The translations under genes and the position numbers were made by a program. 64,000 bases of DNA from Hyposmocoma kahamanoa (Eukaryota > Arthropoda > Insecta > Lepidoptera > Cosmopterigidae): the NCBI RefSeq assembly GCF_003589595.1, contig NW_020654810.1:25567618-25631617 (forward strand). The letters are read 5' to 3'. Shown piece by piece: positions 9,001 to 19,499 of the stretch (position 1 is its first letter; every line of letters starts with the position of its first letter). The notes beneath the pieces are model-generated. The model searched no databases. It had not been told where the DNA came from and saw only the letters and a program-made list of their open reading frames with translations.

Positions 9001-11224
9001 CCATTGGGCAGGGGTTCGGCGGGACGCGTGACAAATTCCCAGCCCGCGTCGTCGATGTCTTCGATCTCGAAGCAGTCGGCAGTGTCGACGCGCGCACTGG
9101 CCTCCGACTCGCTGGGCGACTCGGAGGCCGGCACGGGCACGCGGATGTCCGGCTCGCCCCCTAACGAGGGGCAACTGTTACTCCTTGTACAGGGTTTCTT
9201 GCAGCTTTCGGTATTTCTACATATTTCTCTACCTAACAATCATTCGTGTGCACCGAAGCTTGCGACAAGTAAGCGAAGCGGATGACTTATATGAAGCACA
9301 AAATGTTATAAACAGTTTTTACAACCATACTTTTATACAAAGTATTTCCCACAAAAAAAAAGCACTGGCCATTGATTACCTGGTCTGGTAGTGAAGCGCT
9401 CCCTTCGGGCCGTCCAAGCGCCGCCGCCTCCGGCGCTGCCCGGCGGAGCGTGCGCATGCGCTGCATTCACACACGTGCCTGTAAGGCATTGCAATGATTT
9501 GGATGTCTGATATGGGCAAACAGCTGTAACCATGAAATAGCCACAAAAACTTTAACAATCCATCAGACATTAGAGGAGGCATTAGATTTTCTTTTAAACA
9601 AAGATTTCTTCATGTAACAACAGTTTAACATTATCACTTTATGGTAACATCTGATCATTTCCACATTAGTAGCAGTAGAGCTTCTCATGAAAGAATGAGC
9701 ATTCCTGCATTCTGGTTTTGAAGGGTAATGGTGCTGCTCACATTACAGGCACATGAAATTTGTCAACTTTAAGTCTTATGGTGACGTGTGCAGGAACAGT
9801 GTCCCTCAGATTTTTACGATTTAAAACCTTGTGGCACGGTAAAAAAAAACATTGCTTGACAGCACCATTGCATGAGTTGATACTATACTCGACAACTGGT
9901 TTATAAATATAGAAGTGACTGACTGTTAGGAACAGTTGGTTGCTGGCTTGAGGGTTGGTTGCGCAGGTCCAAGGCAGAGCTGATGAAGTCATTGATGTTG
10001 TTGGTGAAGCCTTTGAAGGAGGAGAAAGGGGAGCCCTCGGGGTGCGGTCCTCGCCGCCGGTACGCCGTACTGTTCACATGATGCACGCAAAGTGAGACTA
10101 ACTCTTCTTTCTCTGCAACAAGTACACGTCGTATGTAGTCAACAAGTTTTATTTTTAGAAGAGTTAATAAATTTACAGATTCACAATTAATAGGGTACCA
10201 AGTTTCATCAAATCTCTTAAAATGATTATAATTTTCTGAATTTATTGCAATTGATTACTTTGAACTATCAAAAGAAATCTTAACCGCTTGGACAGCAAAT
10301 ATCTTGAGACTGTGGTTTGGTCCCATGATTTCTTTAGCAACCGCCAGTGTTTTTTCCTTTTTTCATTGTTAATAATATGATTATTACACAGATAGAATAA
10401 TTCACAGGGATTGGTATTAAATGCCAGAATTGACATGTGGCAGGCCTTATTCACTGAACCATGAAGTCTAGACACAAAATTTTATGGCAATTGATGGATA
10501 ATCCAGTGAACAAACAGGCTATAGCTATATTATCAAGAAATGATAAGGTTCCTACCCTTGGAAGTACAATGTGTAAAACTACAATATCACACTAATTTAC
10601 TAGTGTGTCATTTATAAAAATCTGACAATCTAATTACAAGAGTTATGTTGCACAAACTTTTCTTTATGCATAATATACAAGATATTCATGAAGTCTAAGC
10701 CAAAATTCATGAAGCCCGTTGTCCACATTTATTTTGTACTGGGTCAAAGAAATTTAAACTACTTTTTTGGCAAACTTTCTTGTATTCAGAAGTGTAATGA
10801 CCAGCGGAAACTCTATATTCTAATCTGCATCTGCAGTTTGCATTAGCACAGCAAAAACGAATTACAACTCAATAGCATTGTGATTGGATTTTCATTGTCA
10901 CAAGATTAAGAATGATAGTTCTAGAATGTTATCTAAGATAATGCTCGTGATCCAAGGAACTTTATCGCTACAGGTCGAAGTGGGGTTCTCACCGACGCAA
11001 CCGCGAGTGGAGACATTCTGGCGCTGTAGGAAGCACTGCAGATCACGGACTTTGAGGTGCGCGATGTTATTGCGCGCCAGTGGACGCGTGGAAATTGCAC
11101 GGCACGGCGCGCACATACCGCCGCTGCGTCGCAGGCACGCCGCGCAATACAGCCGCTCACACTCTGAGCACGCGCGCTTGCGCCGAAACACGCTGAACTG
11201 CACACCACAGTTCTCGCACGGCAT
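5826..11224 (-). CDS. RNF34: RNF34/RFFL (CARP)-type E3 ubiquitin-protein ligase, complete seven-exon gene
   Basis: Coding exons in transcript order: 11224-10993, 10112-9924, 9478-9380, 9232-9002, 8762-8598, 6248-6066 and 6001-5826. They total 1275 bases, or 424 residues plus TGA; human RNF34 and RFFL have roughly 360-370. All six introns are GT-AG and phase 1. Residues 1-45 form an eight-cysteine FYVE-like finger, followed by a SAP-like helix (about 47-90), a low-complexity Ser/Glu/Gly middle, a second SAP-like region in exon 6, and a C3HC4 RING (C377 to C411) ending in [12 protein letters not shown]. The family binds membranes or apoptotic and signalling targets through the finger and ubiquitinates them through the RING. 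ATG 11222-11224 is chosen because it opens on the finger and an in-frame TGA lies 30 bases upstream. The least certain borders are the exon 2 donor (GTCAGT) and the exon 4 acceptor. Confidence 0.92.
6066..6248 (-). CDS. RNF34: RNF34-like exon 6: second SAP-like motif
   Basis: Encodes [19 protein letters not shown] followed by a charged helix ending [11 protein letters not shown]. This is the conserved helical segment just before the RING in RNF34/RFFL. The acceptor is GTTCCAG and the donor is G|GTCAGT. The same unusual donor hexamer closes exon 2. Confidence 0.9.
6630..8337 (+). mobile_element. Large tandem-repeat element, copy 1 (in the RNF34-like intron 5)
   Basis: Opens at an (AT)n run and shares GAAATAGAACGCATACTTCCCG with copies at 14735 and 16619. 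The body holds about seven degenerate ~115-125 bp units. Each has GAAAATTGGCATG, a TCTCTAGGAGTG-like block, GATAATAATTTG, TTTTTCGCCATTTT and an ATATGGCCGCCATA core. It is followed by a CCGAGG...CGCAGGCCGAGG GC block and ends in the hairpin CCCCACC-GTA-GGTGGGG (8308-8324) and GGCTCGTAT. A MITE is nested at 7333-7497. No long ORF exists, so it is non-autonomous. It fills most of the intron between the Ser/Glu-rich exon 5 and the SAP exon 6. Confidence 0.85.
7333..7497. mobile_element. 165-bp Harbinger-like MITE nested in the tandem-repeat element
   Basis: Terminal inverted repeats of about 42 bp begin GGGTCGTATTC, with two mismatches between arms. It is flanked by TAA at 7330-7332 and 7498-7500. 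The sister element near 15655 has an uninterrupted CTCTAAGAGTGC at this point, so the TAA is a true 3-bp target duplication. TIRs starting GGG plus a TWA target fit the PIF/Harbinger superfamily. Confidence 0.85.
9693..9860 (-). repeat. Interspersed repeat family C copy in RNF34-like intron 2
   Basis: Contains TTCTGGTTTTGAAGGGTAA, CACATTACAGGCACATGAAA and CCTCAGATTTTTACGATTTAA. These blocks recur near 44765, 47500, 42355, 33196 and 49445. The most complete copies read AGTGACGGGACGAACAAGTC at the left end. This is a non-coding dispersed repeat common in Lepidoptera, with no visible promoter. Confidence 0.7.
10993..11224 (-). CDS. RNF34: RNF34-like first coding exon: FYVE-like finger and first SAP-like helix
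   Basis: The exon opens [17 protein letters not shown]. Cysteines fall at residues 3, 6, 19, 22, 27, 30, 38 and 41, a full four-pair zinc-binding set. It lacks the classical R(R/K)HHCR basic patch of PI3P-binding FYVE domains, as is known for RNF34/RFFL. The helix [15 protein letters not shown] follows. The donor is G|GTGAGA, and exon 2 continues with the [12 protein letters not shown] block expected from the family. Confidence 0.9.
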
Positions 11225-12618
11225 CCTACTACTTCCGCCGCTGCTGGTCCCTCACACACCCGATATCATCTATCGCTACCATGCTCTGCTCCCGCACTCC
11301 GCATCTAACTACCATGTCATGCACTCATTATTCGCAACACTTGCACATTCACACTAGTTGGTTCACTTTCCTATTATAATGTACACCATTTGATTCGAAC
11401 GTTTTCAAGGAATTAAAGCTTTAGTAGCGTAAAAACCATAACATCACACAGCTGCCATCATGGAGGAAAACAACATCCCGTTACACGGAGACTTTTAAGC
11501 AAATAAATGTCAAAAAATGTAAGGACTCGAATAGAACGTGACGCACATTATATTCTAAAGTACTACTACGGAGCGTAGAGTTGCATACAATATAGGTACA
11601 TACATTGACCTACAAAAATTCCAATTAAAAATGTTTGTCATGATCGGTTATGATTAGACATACACTACTTATTTTTTTCCATCCCTTATCACCATTTATT
11701 AACGGAACGTAGGTGTCGGAGTATTGGATATTTTTATGGCTATAGATAAATGGTATTCATCCTATAATTAGTAATCATTTGTATGTATAGCTTTAAAATC
11801 AATATTTTCTTCCGAATTCTACACTCCGACACAGATTACTTAATAGTTACTACGTCATCACACTCTCACATCACTCTCATACAAAATCGAAAATACCTGG
11901 CTATAATAGCCTACTAAGTCTGACTAATGATAATGACACCAGGCGCTCACTACGAGTATGAGGAAAAAGGAACTGCACGCGTCAGAGGGGTGACAATAAC
12001 GTTGCCCGCCGTGTGCAGTCCTGCGAAAACGAATGCTCATAAATGAAAGATTTGTATGAGAGCTTGCGCCGACGTCGGCGCACTCAGCGGTAGGCACTTA
12101 TCGCATAACCTTGAGCGAGTGACGGAGCCCGGACACCGTCGAAGACAAAATTATCAGATGAAATGTTTAACAATTAGTTCAACTTATTTTTATTATGATG
12201 TTAGTGACCTTTCTCTTTAATATACCGGAAATTTCCAAGGCCTAAGGTTTTTACTGAAGACACTAATACCAATAGTAAATTTTTACAATTATAAGTTTAG
12301 CTATTTAAAAAAAAGTTTAGGTTAAACTCGGTACAAAGCAATAATTCTCAACGTACAAAAGACGAATTTTCGAACTTAGTGCCCATTGGATTTTAAGTCC
12401 TTAACGTTCGTATCAGAGTTCAATTGTTACCAATGTTGTTGAAATGTTGCGTGTGCGTAACTGCGAGGATTGGTAACAAAGTTACATGGAATGTATTAAT
12501 GTAGCGCTACGTTTAAGATTGAAGAGCGCTATGAGAAAAATAACATTAACGTTACGTAGTGTTAGACAGAGACAGGCGAAATTAGATAGTGTCATTTAAT
12601 TTCGCATCAACGATCACA
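11225..12618. other. Upstream region of the RNF34-like gene
   Basis: The gene's 5' UTR and promoter should lie in the first few hundred bases. No TATA box is obvious. At 12065-12082 there is a perfect 18-bp palindrome centred on GACGTC. Otherwise there is AT-rich sequence with no supported ORF. Confidence 0.45.
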
Positions 12619-12700
12619 GCTGAGGTGTCCGAGTGGTTAAGGAGTTGGACTTGAAATCCAATGGGTATTACCCGCGCAGGTTCGAATCCTGTCCTCAGCG
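12619..12700 (+). tRNA. tRNA-Ser (anticodon TGA)
   Basis: An 82-base class II tRNA. The acceptor stem GCTGAGG (12619-12625) pairs with CCTCAGC (12693-12699), with discriminator G. The anticodon stem is TTGGA/TCCAA with loop CTTGAAA, giving TGA at 12652-12654. A long variable arm (GGGTATTACCC) and a T-arm with GGTTCGAATCC (B box) are present. A T6 run starts a few bases after the end and acts as the Pol III terminator. No mismatch was seen in the stems, so it is probably functional. Confidence 0.96.
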
Positions 12701-12701
12701 A

Positions 12702-12707
12702 CTTTTT
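12702..12707 (+). terminator. Pol III T-run terminator after tRNA-Ser
   Basis: A TTTTTT run starts two bases after the tRNA 3' end, as expected for Pol III termination. Confidence 0.8.
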
Positions 12708-12709
12708 TG

Positions 12710-14734
12710 TACCATTTTCTTTTTTTATTAATTTGCACACTTAGTACATACCTACTTATATTAAAAAATGTTATGACGTGAAACCAGATAAATACCGTTG
12801 TAATGTGATTATTTATATTTGTACACACATAATACATATTTAATTATCCCTTTATAAACGAGTGTAATATTTGTTGGTTTCATTCAGTTATTTTTTGATC
12901 TTTAAAATCGTGTTTTCTTTATTCGACAGTTTTGGGTTACGAAAGTATTTGACTTCATTTGCGATATATATACGGTAGGTATAATACTTATATAATGTAC
13001 GTACGTTAGTAATGCATAAACATACGTAGAAATATTATATTATGAATGGTTTGTATATTTTTGACGTGTTGAAATTAATGTTTTTGTCAATGTAAAAATA
13101 AATACTCAGAAGTTGTAACATTAAGTGGCCTACATGGATGGTTTTATTAAGGTAATTAAAAATTTACTTTGTATATTTGGTGGAAGTAGATTGCCGGAGT
13201 TCAAATATGGTGTATCGAATCGGTGTAGGTCCATCAGTGTGTTTTTTATGTCATAATTAATAATAAAAGAGTTTATAGAACGAAATTGCTGTTATATTTA
13301 TGAGATTTTAAGCAACAAAAAAACAATCCCACAATGAAAATATCATATGTAGTTTAAGTATAAATATTTACTGAATCAAAACATGCACCCCTGCTATTAT
13401 TACATTACATTACACTTCTGCCATCTTGCTGGACGCTCATAATATCCTTCCTGTGGAAGAATGGGGAACGGGAATTTAGAAGTAATTTTCGACTGCGTCA
13501 TGGGAATTAAATTGCTTTCTGGGACCATGAGTAAGTTTTGAAATATGTAAACTCAACTGTCGCGTTTGCGTTAGATTTTAATTTAAAACTTATAAATATA
13601 TGAATAAGATCTAAATTAAAATCTTAATGCAAACGCGGTAGTTACTTTTTAATGATTAAAAAAGGTTTTTAGTGTGACTTAGGATAGACTTACGAGTATG
13701 GCCTTTACACAGTTATAGTGTACTAGATCTTGTCATATTATCAATGTTGACTTCCAGAACACGTCAAGATAGAATATAGTGCACTTTTTTACATATTAAT
13801 TAGGTAACTTATAATTTTAAGAATGCCAATGCATGCTTCTTTGAACTCCGTTTATAGGCACATTCGTAGACTAGAAAGATAAAAATGGAGAAACTTATAA
13901 AATAAAACATGGCCAATTAATAAATTACATCAGTAATAAAGTTTACACGTGGAAGTGGAAGCACGAATACCTATACCAGAAAAATACGTGCGGATTAAGC
14001 TATATCGGGAAGGTACGTTTACATGAAAACTATGAAAAAATCTTGCGCTTCCTACAATGCACCAAATTAATATGAAATTTCGGAAAATTACATAAGGCTC
14101 CTAAAACTTTGAAGTTACTTTTAAAAAGCTGTGGCCTTTATTTGGTGTTGGAAGGTACTTACCTACACAGAAATGAATACATTGTAATAATTAGTAACAC
14201 TTTTGTGACGTCTAAATCAAAGTTGAATCTAATTTCTACACATTGTAACTAAACAGTCGCTACTTCGAAAATGGCTGAATTCACTTATAATTAGGTACAA
14301 TAGAGAAGAGCAAAAGGAATTATACAGAATAACTTAAGAGTATTAATAGCGTAGTTAGTATGGAGAAATGATTTCCAATGCGTATAGAATAGTTACTCTA
14401 AAGTGATCAAGGAATTGAGTATCAATAGACTTAGTATTCTTAAAGTTGACTTATGGTATTCTATAACCTGGGCAAGATTGTTTGTCTTTGGACTCAGTGG
14501 TTCGTGATGGTTTGTGACTGGATGTGTCATACAGAAGTTACTTAAATAAGAAAAGCAAACAAAATACTATATATACTTTATACATACTTTTATTATAGTG
14601 TTGATACTTTATTTAAGAGATTATATTCTATACAATTGTATTATAATATATAATCTACATATAAACGGATTACGTTAATACTTAAATCCTGTAATAAGTC
14701 TCTATTAGACATAAATCTCTACCACCTATTATAT
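12710..14734. other. AT-rich intergenic sequence
   Basis: No ORF, RNA gene or repeat family supported. One loose inverted similarity exists around 13560-13640, where ACTGTCGCGTTTGCGTTAGATTTTAA-like sequence pairs with an opposite copy ending AAACGCGGTAGT, about 80 bases in all. It could be a small foldback MITE. Confidence 0.4.
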
Positions 14735-15357
14735 ATATAAAGCTACAAGTTTAGACTCACTTAGAAAAATAGAACGCATACTTCCCGTTATGGTGGAAAA
14801 AAGATATTTATACCATTGTACGCGGATAGGCTCCAAGGCAAAGAATCAAATATGAGAAGACCTGAATGTGGAAAATGTAAACGAGTGATCAACGGCCTGC
14901 AAAAACTATAATACATGGGGGAATTTTTGTGCATTTTTATGAGATACACCCTGGTCAATTTTTGCGGGAAGTAAAAAATGTTCGAAATTCAAATAAACAA
15001 GATGGCCGCCATACAAATTTTGAAGCCTTCTATCACGGAAACTATTATAGGTAGGAGGTGCTCGAAGGTATGTCATAGAGGGTAATACTGGTCAACTGCC
15101 TGGGTTAAAAAAATTCAAGATGGCGATTTCAAAATGGCGGCCGAAGAAAAACTTGCTTCGATCCGGCTGAACATTGGCATGCGAAGGCCTGAGTCCTTAA
15201 TCATAATTTGGAGTCAAGAATTTCTTTACGCCATTTTTTAATATGGCTACCATATAAGTGTTTTTTTTTTCGTTAAAAATAGCTGCCGAAAGAGATTTGC
15301 TCTGATTCTACTGAAAATTGGCATGCGAAGACCACTAGAAATGGATAATAATTTGTA

Positions 15358-15539
15358 TCGAGTTCTTAGGTTTTCGCGATTGTTACACATAGGAATGAAA
15401 CTATTTTTCCGGATTTAAATCGCGTATATTTGTTTTTTCAAACAAACCGACGTTTCGGGCCCTTTACAGGTCCCATGGTCACGGTTGACACGGTTGTCAA
15501 ATATACGCGATTTAAATCCGGAAAAATAGTTTCATTCCT
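15358..15539 (+). mobile_element. Foldback element with 13-bp target duplication (copy 1)
   Basis: A leader of about 36 bases (TCGAGTTCTTAGG...) precedes a hairpin-forming body. The arm AGGAATGAAACTATTTTTCC continues through GGATTTAAATCGCGTATA and is matched by its inverse at the right end. It is flanked by ATAATAATTTGTA at 15345-15357 and 15540-15552. The repeat unit in sister elements has that 13-mer once, confirming insertion. The interior carries ACGTTTCGGGCCCTTTACAG. No ORF. Confidence 0.82.
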
Positions 15540-16480
15540 ATAATAATTTGTAGTCAAAATTTGTTTTTCGCTATTTTCAAATATGGTCGCCATAGAAGCG
15601 TTCGTCGGTGACAAAAAAAATTGCTCTGATTTCGTTGAAAATTGGTATGTGTGGTCTCTAAGAGTGCTAGATAATAATTTGTGATCAAAACTGGTTTTTC
15701 GCCATTTTTATATATGGCCGCCATACAAGCTCTTTTAGCGGCAGATAAAAATTTGCACTAATTCGATTGAAAAATCTGTCTGTCTTTATGAGTGTTTAAT
15801 AATTAGCAGTTAAAATATATTTTTCACCATTTTTCAATATGGCTACCATACTAACTTTTTTGGCGATAGATACAAATTTCTTCTAATTCGACTGAAAATG
15901 ATATGGCATCATAATTAGGAGTAAAAATTTTGTTTCCGCTGTTTTTTGATATAGCCGTAATTTATTTATGTAACTTGCTTTGCTCGGACTGAAAATTGGC
16001 ACGAAAGGATTTCTAAGATTGTTTGATAATAATTAGTGGTCATAATATATTTTTGTAATTTTTAAATATGGCCGCCATTAAAGAGCTATTTAAATTTTTA
16101 AAACAAAGTCCTAAGTGCCGAGGCCGCAGGCCGAGGTCCGCGGAGGGCGAACCCCGAAGCGTCCGCACGCCTTCGTATGGAGGTAATTATATACTGAGGC
16201 GTAATAAATAGATTACGAGTACAAGATCTCACAATTGTAAAAATGTAAGGCATACTTTCCGATGTAGTGGAAATGAGATACTTATTATAGCGTTGTTGTA
16301 TCTCAACCATATCTGTTAGATTCAATTTTCTTGAAAGCTATGCCAAAGTGAAGTATTTAGGGGGATAAAATGCCAAACTACAGCCGAATTTTCTGTACTA
16401 TGAATACAAAACAACGATAATCCAGAATACTCAGACCAAAACCAACTTAGAAATGTTCGTTTCTTAAATTGGCCCAAATC

Positions 16481-16528
16481 GGGAATCGACCTCCTCATCA
16501 AGCGCCCATAGTACTAACTGCTGTGCCA
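16481..16528 (-). promoter_or_regulatory. tRNA-like A and B boxes inside the tandem-repeat element
   Basis: Reading the minus strand, TGGCACAGCAGTTA matches the TRGCNNAGYNGG A-box pattern, and GGTCGATTCCC matches the GGTTCGANTCC B box, with tRNA-like spacing of about 37 bases. Copy 1 keeps the A box (TGGCATAGCGGTTA, near 8247) but has lost the B box. Copy 4 keeps the B box but has lost the A box. Confidence 0.55.
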
Positions 16529-16618
16529 CCGAAGAACATGAGCACACCCCGTAAACTGTACCCGACTACGCGCCACAGGCCGAGCCCGACCCCACCGTAG
16601 GTGGGGTACAGGCCTCGT

Positions 16619-18066
16619 TATATATATAAAGCTACAAATCCTGACTCACTTAGAAAAATAGAACGCATACTTCCCGATATGGAGGAAAAAAATTATACCG
16701 TTGTACGCGGACAGGCTTCAAGGCAAAGAATCAAATATGGAAAGACTTGAATGTGGAAAATGTAAACGAGTGATCAACGGCCTGCAAAAACTATAATACA
16801 TCGGGGGAATTTTTATGCACTTTTATGAGATACGCCTTGGTCAATTTCCGCAGAAAGTAAAAAATGTTCGAAATTCAAATAAACAAGATGACTGCCACAC
16901 AAATTTCAAAGCCTTCTATCATGGAAATTATTAAAGATAGGTAGGAGGTGCTGGAAGAAATGTTATAGAGGGTGGTCAATTGCCTGTTTTTGTTCAATTG
17001 TAAAAAAATTGAAGATGGCGAATCCAAAATGGCGGCCGAAGAGAAACTTGCTTTGATGCGGCTGAAAATTGACATGCAGGGGTCTTTAGGAGTCCTTAAT
17101 TATAATTTGGGGTTAAAAGTTTTTTTTCGCCATTTTTTAATACGGCTGCCATATAAGCGATTTTTCCGTGAAAAAATAGCTGCCGAAAGAGACTCGCTCT
17201 GTTTCAGCTAAAAATTGGCATGTGGAGGCTTCCAGAAGTGCCAGATAATAATTTGTCCTCAAAATTGGATTTTCGCTATTTTCAAATATGGTTCGCCATA
17301 CAAGCGTTTGTTGGCAGTAGAATAAAAATTGTTCTGATCCATTTAAAAGTTCTCATGTGGTCTCTAGGAGTGCTTGATAATAATTTGTGATCAACATTAA
17401 TTTATCGCCATTTTTCATTATGGCTGCCATAGAAGTGTTTTTTGGCGGCAGATGAAAATTTGCTCTAATTCGATTGAAAATCGGCATGTGGGTGTCTCTA
17501 TGGGTGTTTAATAATAATTTTCGGTCAAAATTTCTTTTCGCCATTTTTCAATATGGCTGCCATACAAACTTTTTGGCGGCAGATAGAAATTTGCTCTAAT
17601 TCAGCTGAAAATCGGCTTGTGGGGGAGATCACCACATTATTTTGAGATTATGGCTGTTTAATAATAATTTGCAGTCAAAACTTACTTTTTGCCGTTTTTC
17701 AATATGGCCGTCATTATGTTCAATCTGTTAAAGTCTTGAGTGCCGAGGCCGTAGGCCGAGGTCTAGCGGAGGACGAAGCCCGAAGCGTCCGCACGCCACC
17801 TTACGTAGGTAGTATACGGAGACTAAATTACGAGTACAAGATTTCACAATTGTTCAAAATGTAAGGCACACTTCTACTAATTACTGTGCCACCGACAAGC
17901 ATAAGCACACCCCGTAATCAGAGACCGACCACGTGCCGCAGGCAACATATATAGTTTTAAAAATTGTCTCGCCTCGCCGGTGGAAATACACCCTTATCGT
18001 AGTATAATGTTTAAGTACTTTATGTTATTTACATTCATATAGGATATAGGGCTCGTATATTATATG
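16619..18066 (+). mobile_element. Large tandem-repeat element, copy 3, tandem to copy 2
   Basis: Starts directly at the end of copy 2, with the same TATATATAAAGCTAC opening. It carries about six units with ATATGGCTGCCATA-type cores. The GC-rich CCGAGGCCGTAGGCCGAGG block is at about 17738. The tail is rearranged: GTGCCGCAGGC is followed by about 90 unrelated bases before the terminal AGGGCTCGTATATTA at 18047-18062. The terminal hairpin is missing. Confidence 0.8.
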
Positions 18067-18468
18067 TATATTCTATACATATTTGCTGTAGTGTATTTTC
18101 ATAAGTTTCAGTCAAGATAAATTGGTACGGAGCTTGCAGGATACTGCAAGCCTCAATGCGCGGTGCCCGTTGCAGTTCGGAGTATTCGCGTAGTACGTAC
18201 TCATTTTTCAATATTTTTCATTTCACAGATTTGGCGTAAATGGGTCAGTACTGCGGGCAAGTTACAACAATGTATGCATGTAGAAGATGAGTGTGAATTT
18301 CTATTAAGTACTTCTCGATGTATAGGAGGCATGTTTGCAGTTAATGCGTCCAGTCGTGATTAACAGCAGGCAGCCGAGATTTCAAGTAGTCGATGTGAAC
18401 GATAGTTCTAGAATCAAAGCAACCATTGACATTCTTAAGAGGATATAATTATATTTTTTTTATTTAAC

Positions 18469-18660
18469 TTCCTCCGTGGCCGAACGGTTACCATGCTGGT
18501 CTGCCACGCAGAGTATATATTTGTATGGCCTACATTTATCGCTCTTGTGAGTTTGGATGTACTGTGTGATTGTCTGGGTGTATGTCCATGGCACCTGCGA
18601 TACAGGGTTTCATTAGTGCGGCTATAATGTGTGCGTACGTTAGTTATTTACTTATTATTT
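18469..18660 (+). mobile_element. tRNA-derived SINE, family A (B box lost)
   Basis: The head CCTCCGTGGCCGAACGGTTA continues to CTGCCACGCAGAG, like the anticodon arm of tRNA-Gly(GCC). The TCCCGGGTTCGA B-box segment is deleted here. The body is TTTGTATGGCCTACATTTAT, TGTCCATGGCACCTGCGA and ACAGGGTTTC, shared with copies at 35326, 57870, 59264 and 60001. Confidence 0.8.
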
Positions 18661-19125
18661 GTGTGTGAAACAGTTAGATATTTTTCAGAAGTGGCAAAAG
18701 ATAACGATTAGTTTGAAGGTTTAAACATATCAACATAATGGTGAAACAAAAGTTTGTCTACAAATTAAAATTGAGGAATTCGTTAGTGATATATTTACCT
18801 CACAGACCAAACAAGTGTTTACCCATTTCCTCGATAAAAAGTAAAGTCAGAGCATTTGTAATCAAATCATAAATCTTCTGAATACAGTGACAAGCTACAA
18901 GTAATATAAGCTGCTATTGCGGCATCAACAAACACATTGAACCCCTGAACTGCTTGTAGTCATTGGCAACAGACGCAACACTTAAAAAAATAAACGGATT
19001 TCAAACTAGGTTTATGTTTCATTTAGAAGCAAATGCAAAAGATTACCAATCCGAAAACAAATGAATGTCAAAGTTAGAAGTCGTCAGTTTTTAAAATCTT
19101 ATATCTACTTAATGAAAATAATTTA

Positions 19126-19280
19126 TTTATAGGAAATGAAACTTTTTTTGGGATCTAAATCGCGTACATTCGTAGACTGACTGAGTGAGCCGATGGTCAG
19201 CCGTTGCCGTGCGGTCTGTAAAAGGCCCGAAACGTTTGGTCTGTTTCAAAAACAAATATACGCCATTTATATTTGGAAAA
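19126..19280 (+). mobile_element. Degenerate copy of the foldback element
   Basis: Contains AGGAAATGAAACTTTTTTT, ATCTAAATCGCGTACAT, AAAGGCCCGAAACGTTTGG and AAACAAATATACGCCATTTA, in the same order as the 15.4 and 55.9 kb elements. The TCGAGTTCTTAGG leader is absent, and no clean target duplication is visible. Confidence 0.6.
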
Positions 19281-19499
19281 GGTTACGACACAAGCATCAA
19301 GAAAAATCGAACGTATGAAAAGATTGATGCGAAAGAGGTCGCTCTTGATATGCGTAGAGAATGGCAGTACGTAGTCTCTGCAAGGGAGACAGGCGTGATG
19401 GTATGTGTGCGTTCAAAATATCCCTACGCATTTCAAGGAGACTCGGAAGCAAATATTTTCTCTGCAAGCCTCTCTACGAATGTCATATTAAACGCATGA

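Larger units (their letters stand above)
14735..16618 (+). mobile_element. Large tandem-repeat element, copy 2
   Basis: The longest copy, about 1.88 kb. It has the same order as copy 1: TATATATAAAGCTAC opening, GAACGCATACTTCCCG, then about eight ~115-125 bp units with ATATGGCCGCCATA cores, the GC block, and the hairpin CCCCACC-GTA-GGTGGGG at 16590-16606. A foldback element is inserted at 15358-15539. On the minus strand at 16528-16481 lie TGGCACAGCAGTTA (A-box-like) and GGTCGATTCCC (B-box-like), giving a tRNA-like Pol III promoter. It is immediately followed head-to-tail by copy 3. Confidence 0.85.

Noticed and set aside
12637..12837. Minus-strand ORF over the tRNA gene
   Set aside because: It is antisense to a clear tRNA-Ser.
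16098..16325. Minus-strand ORF in the tandem-repeat element, similar to ones at 7799-8086 and 61609-61887
   Set aside because: Similar because the DNA repeat is shared; stops and frames differ between copies, so there is no evidence of a maintained protein.
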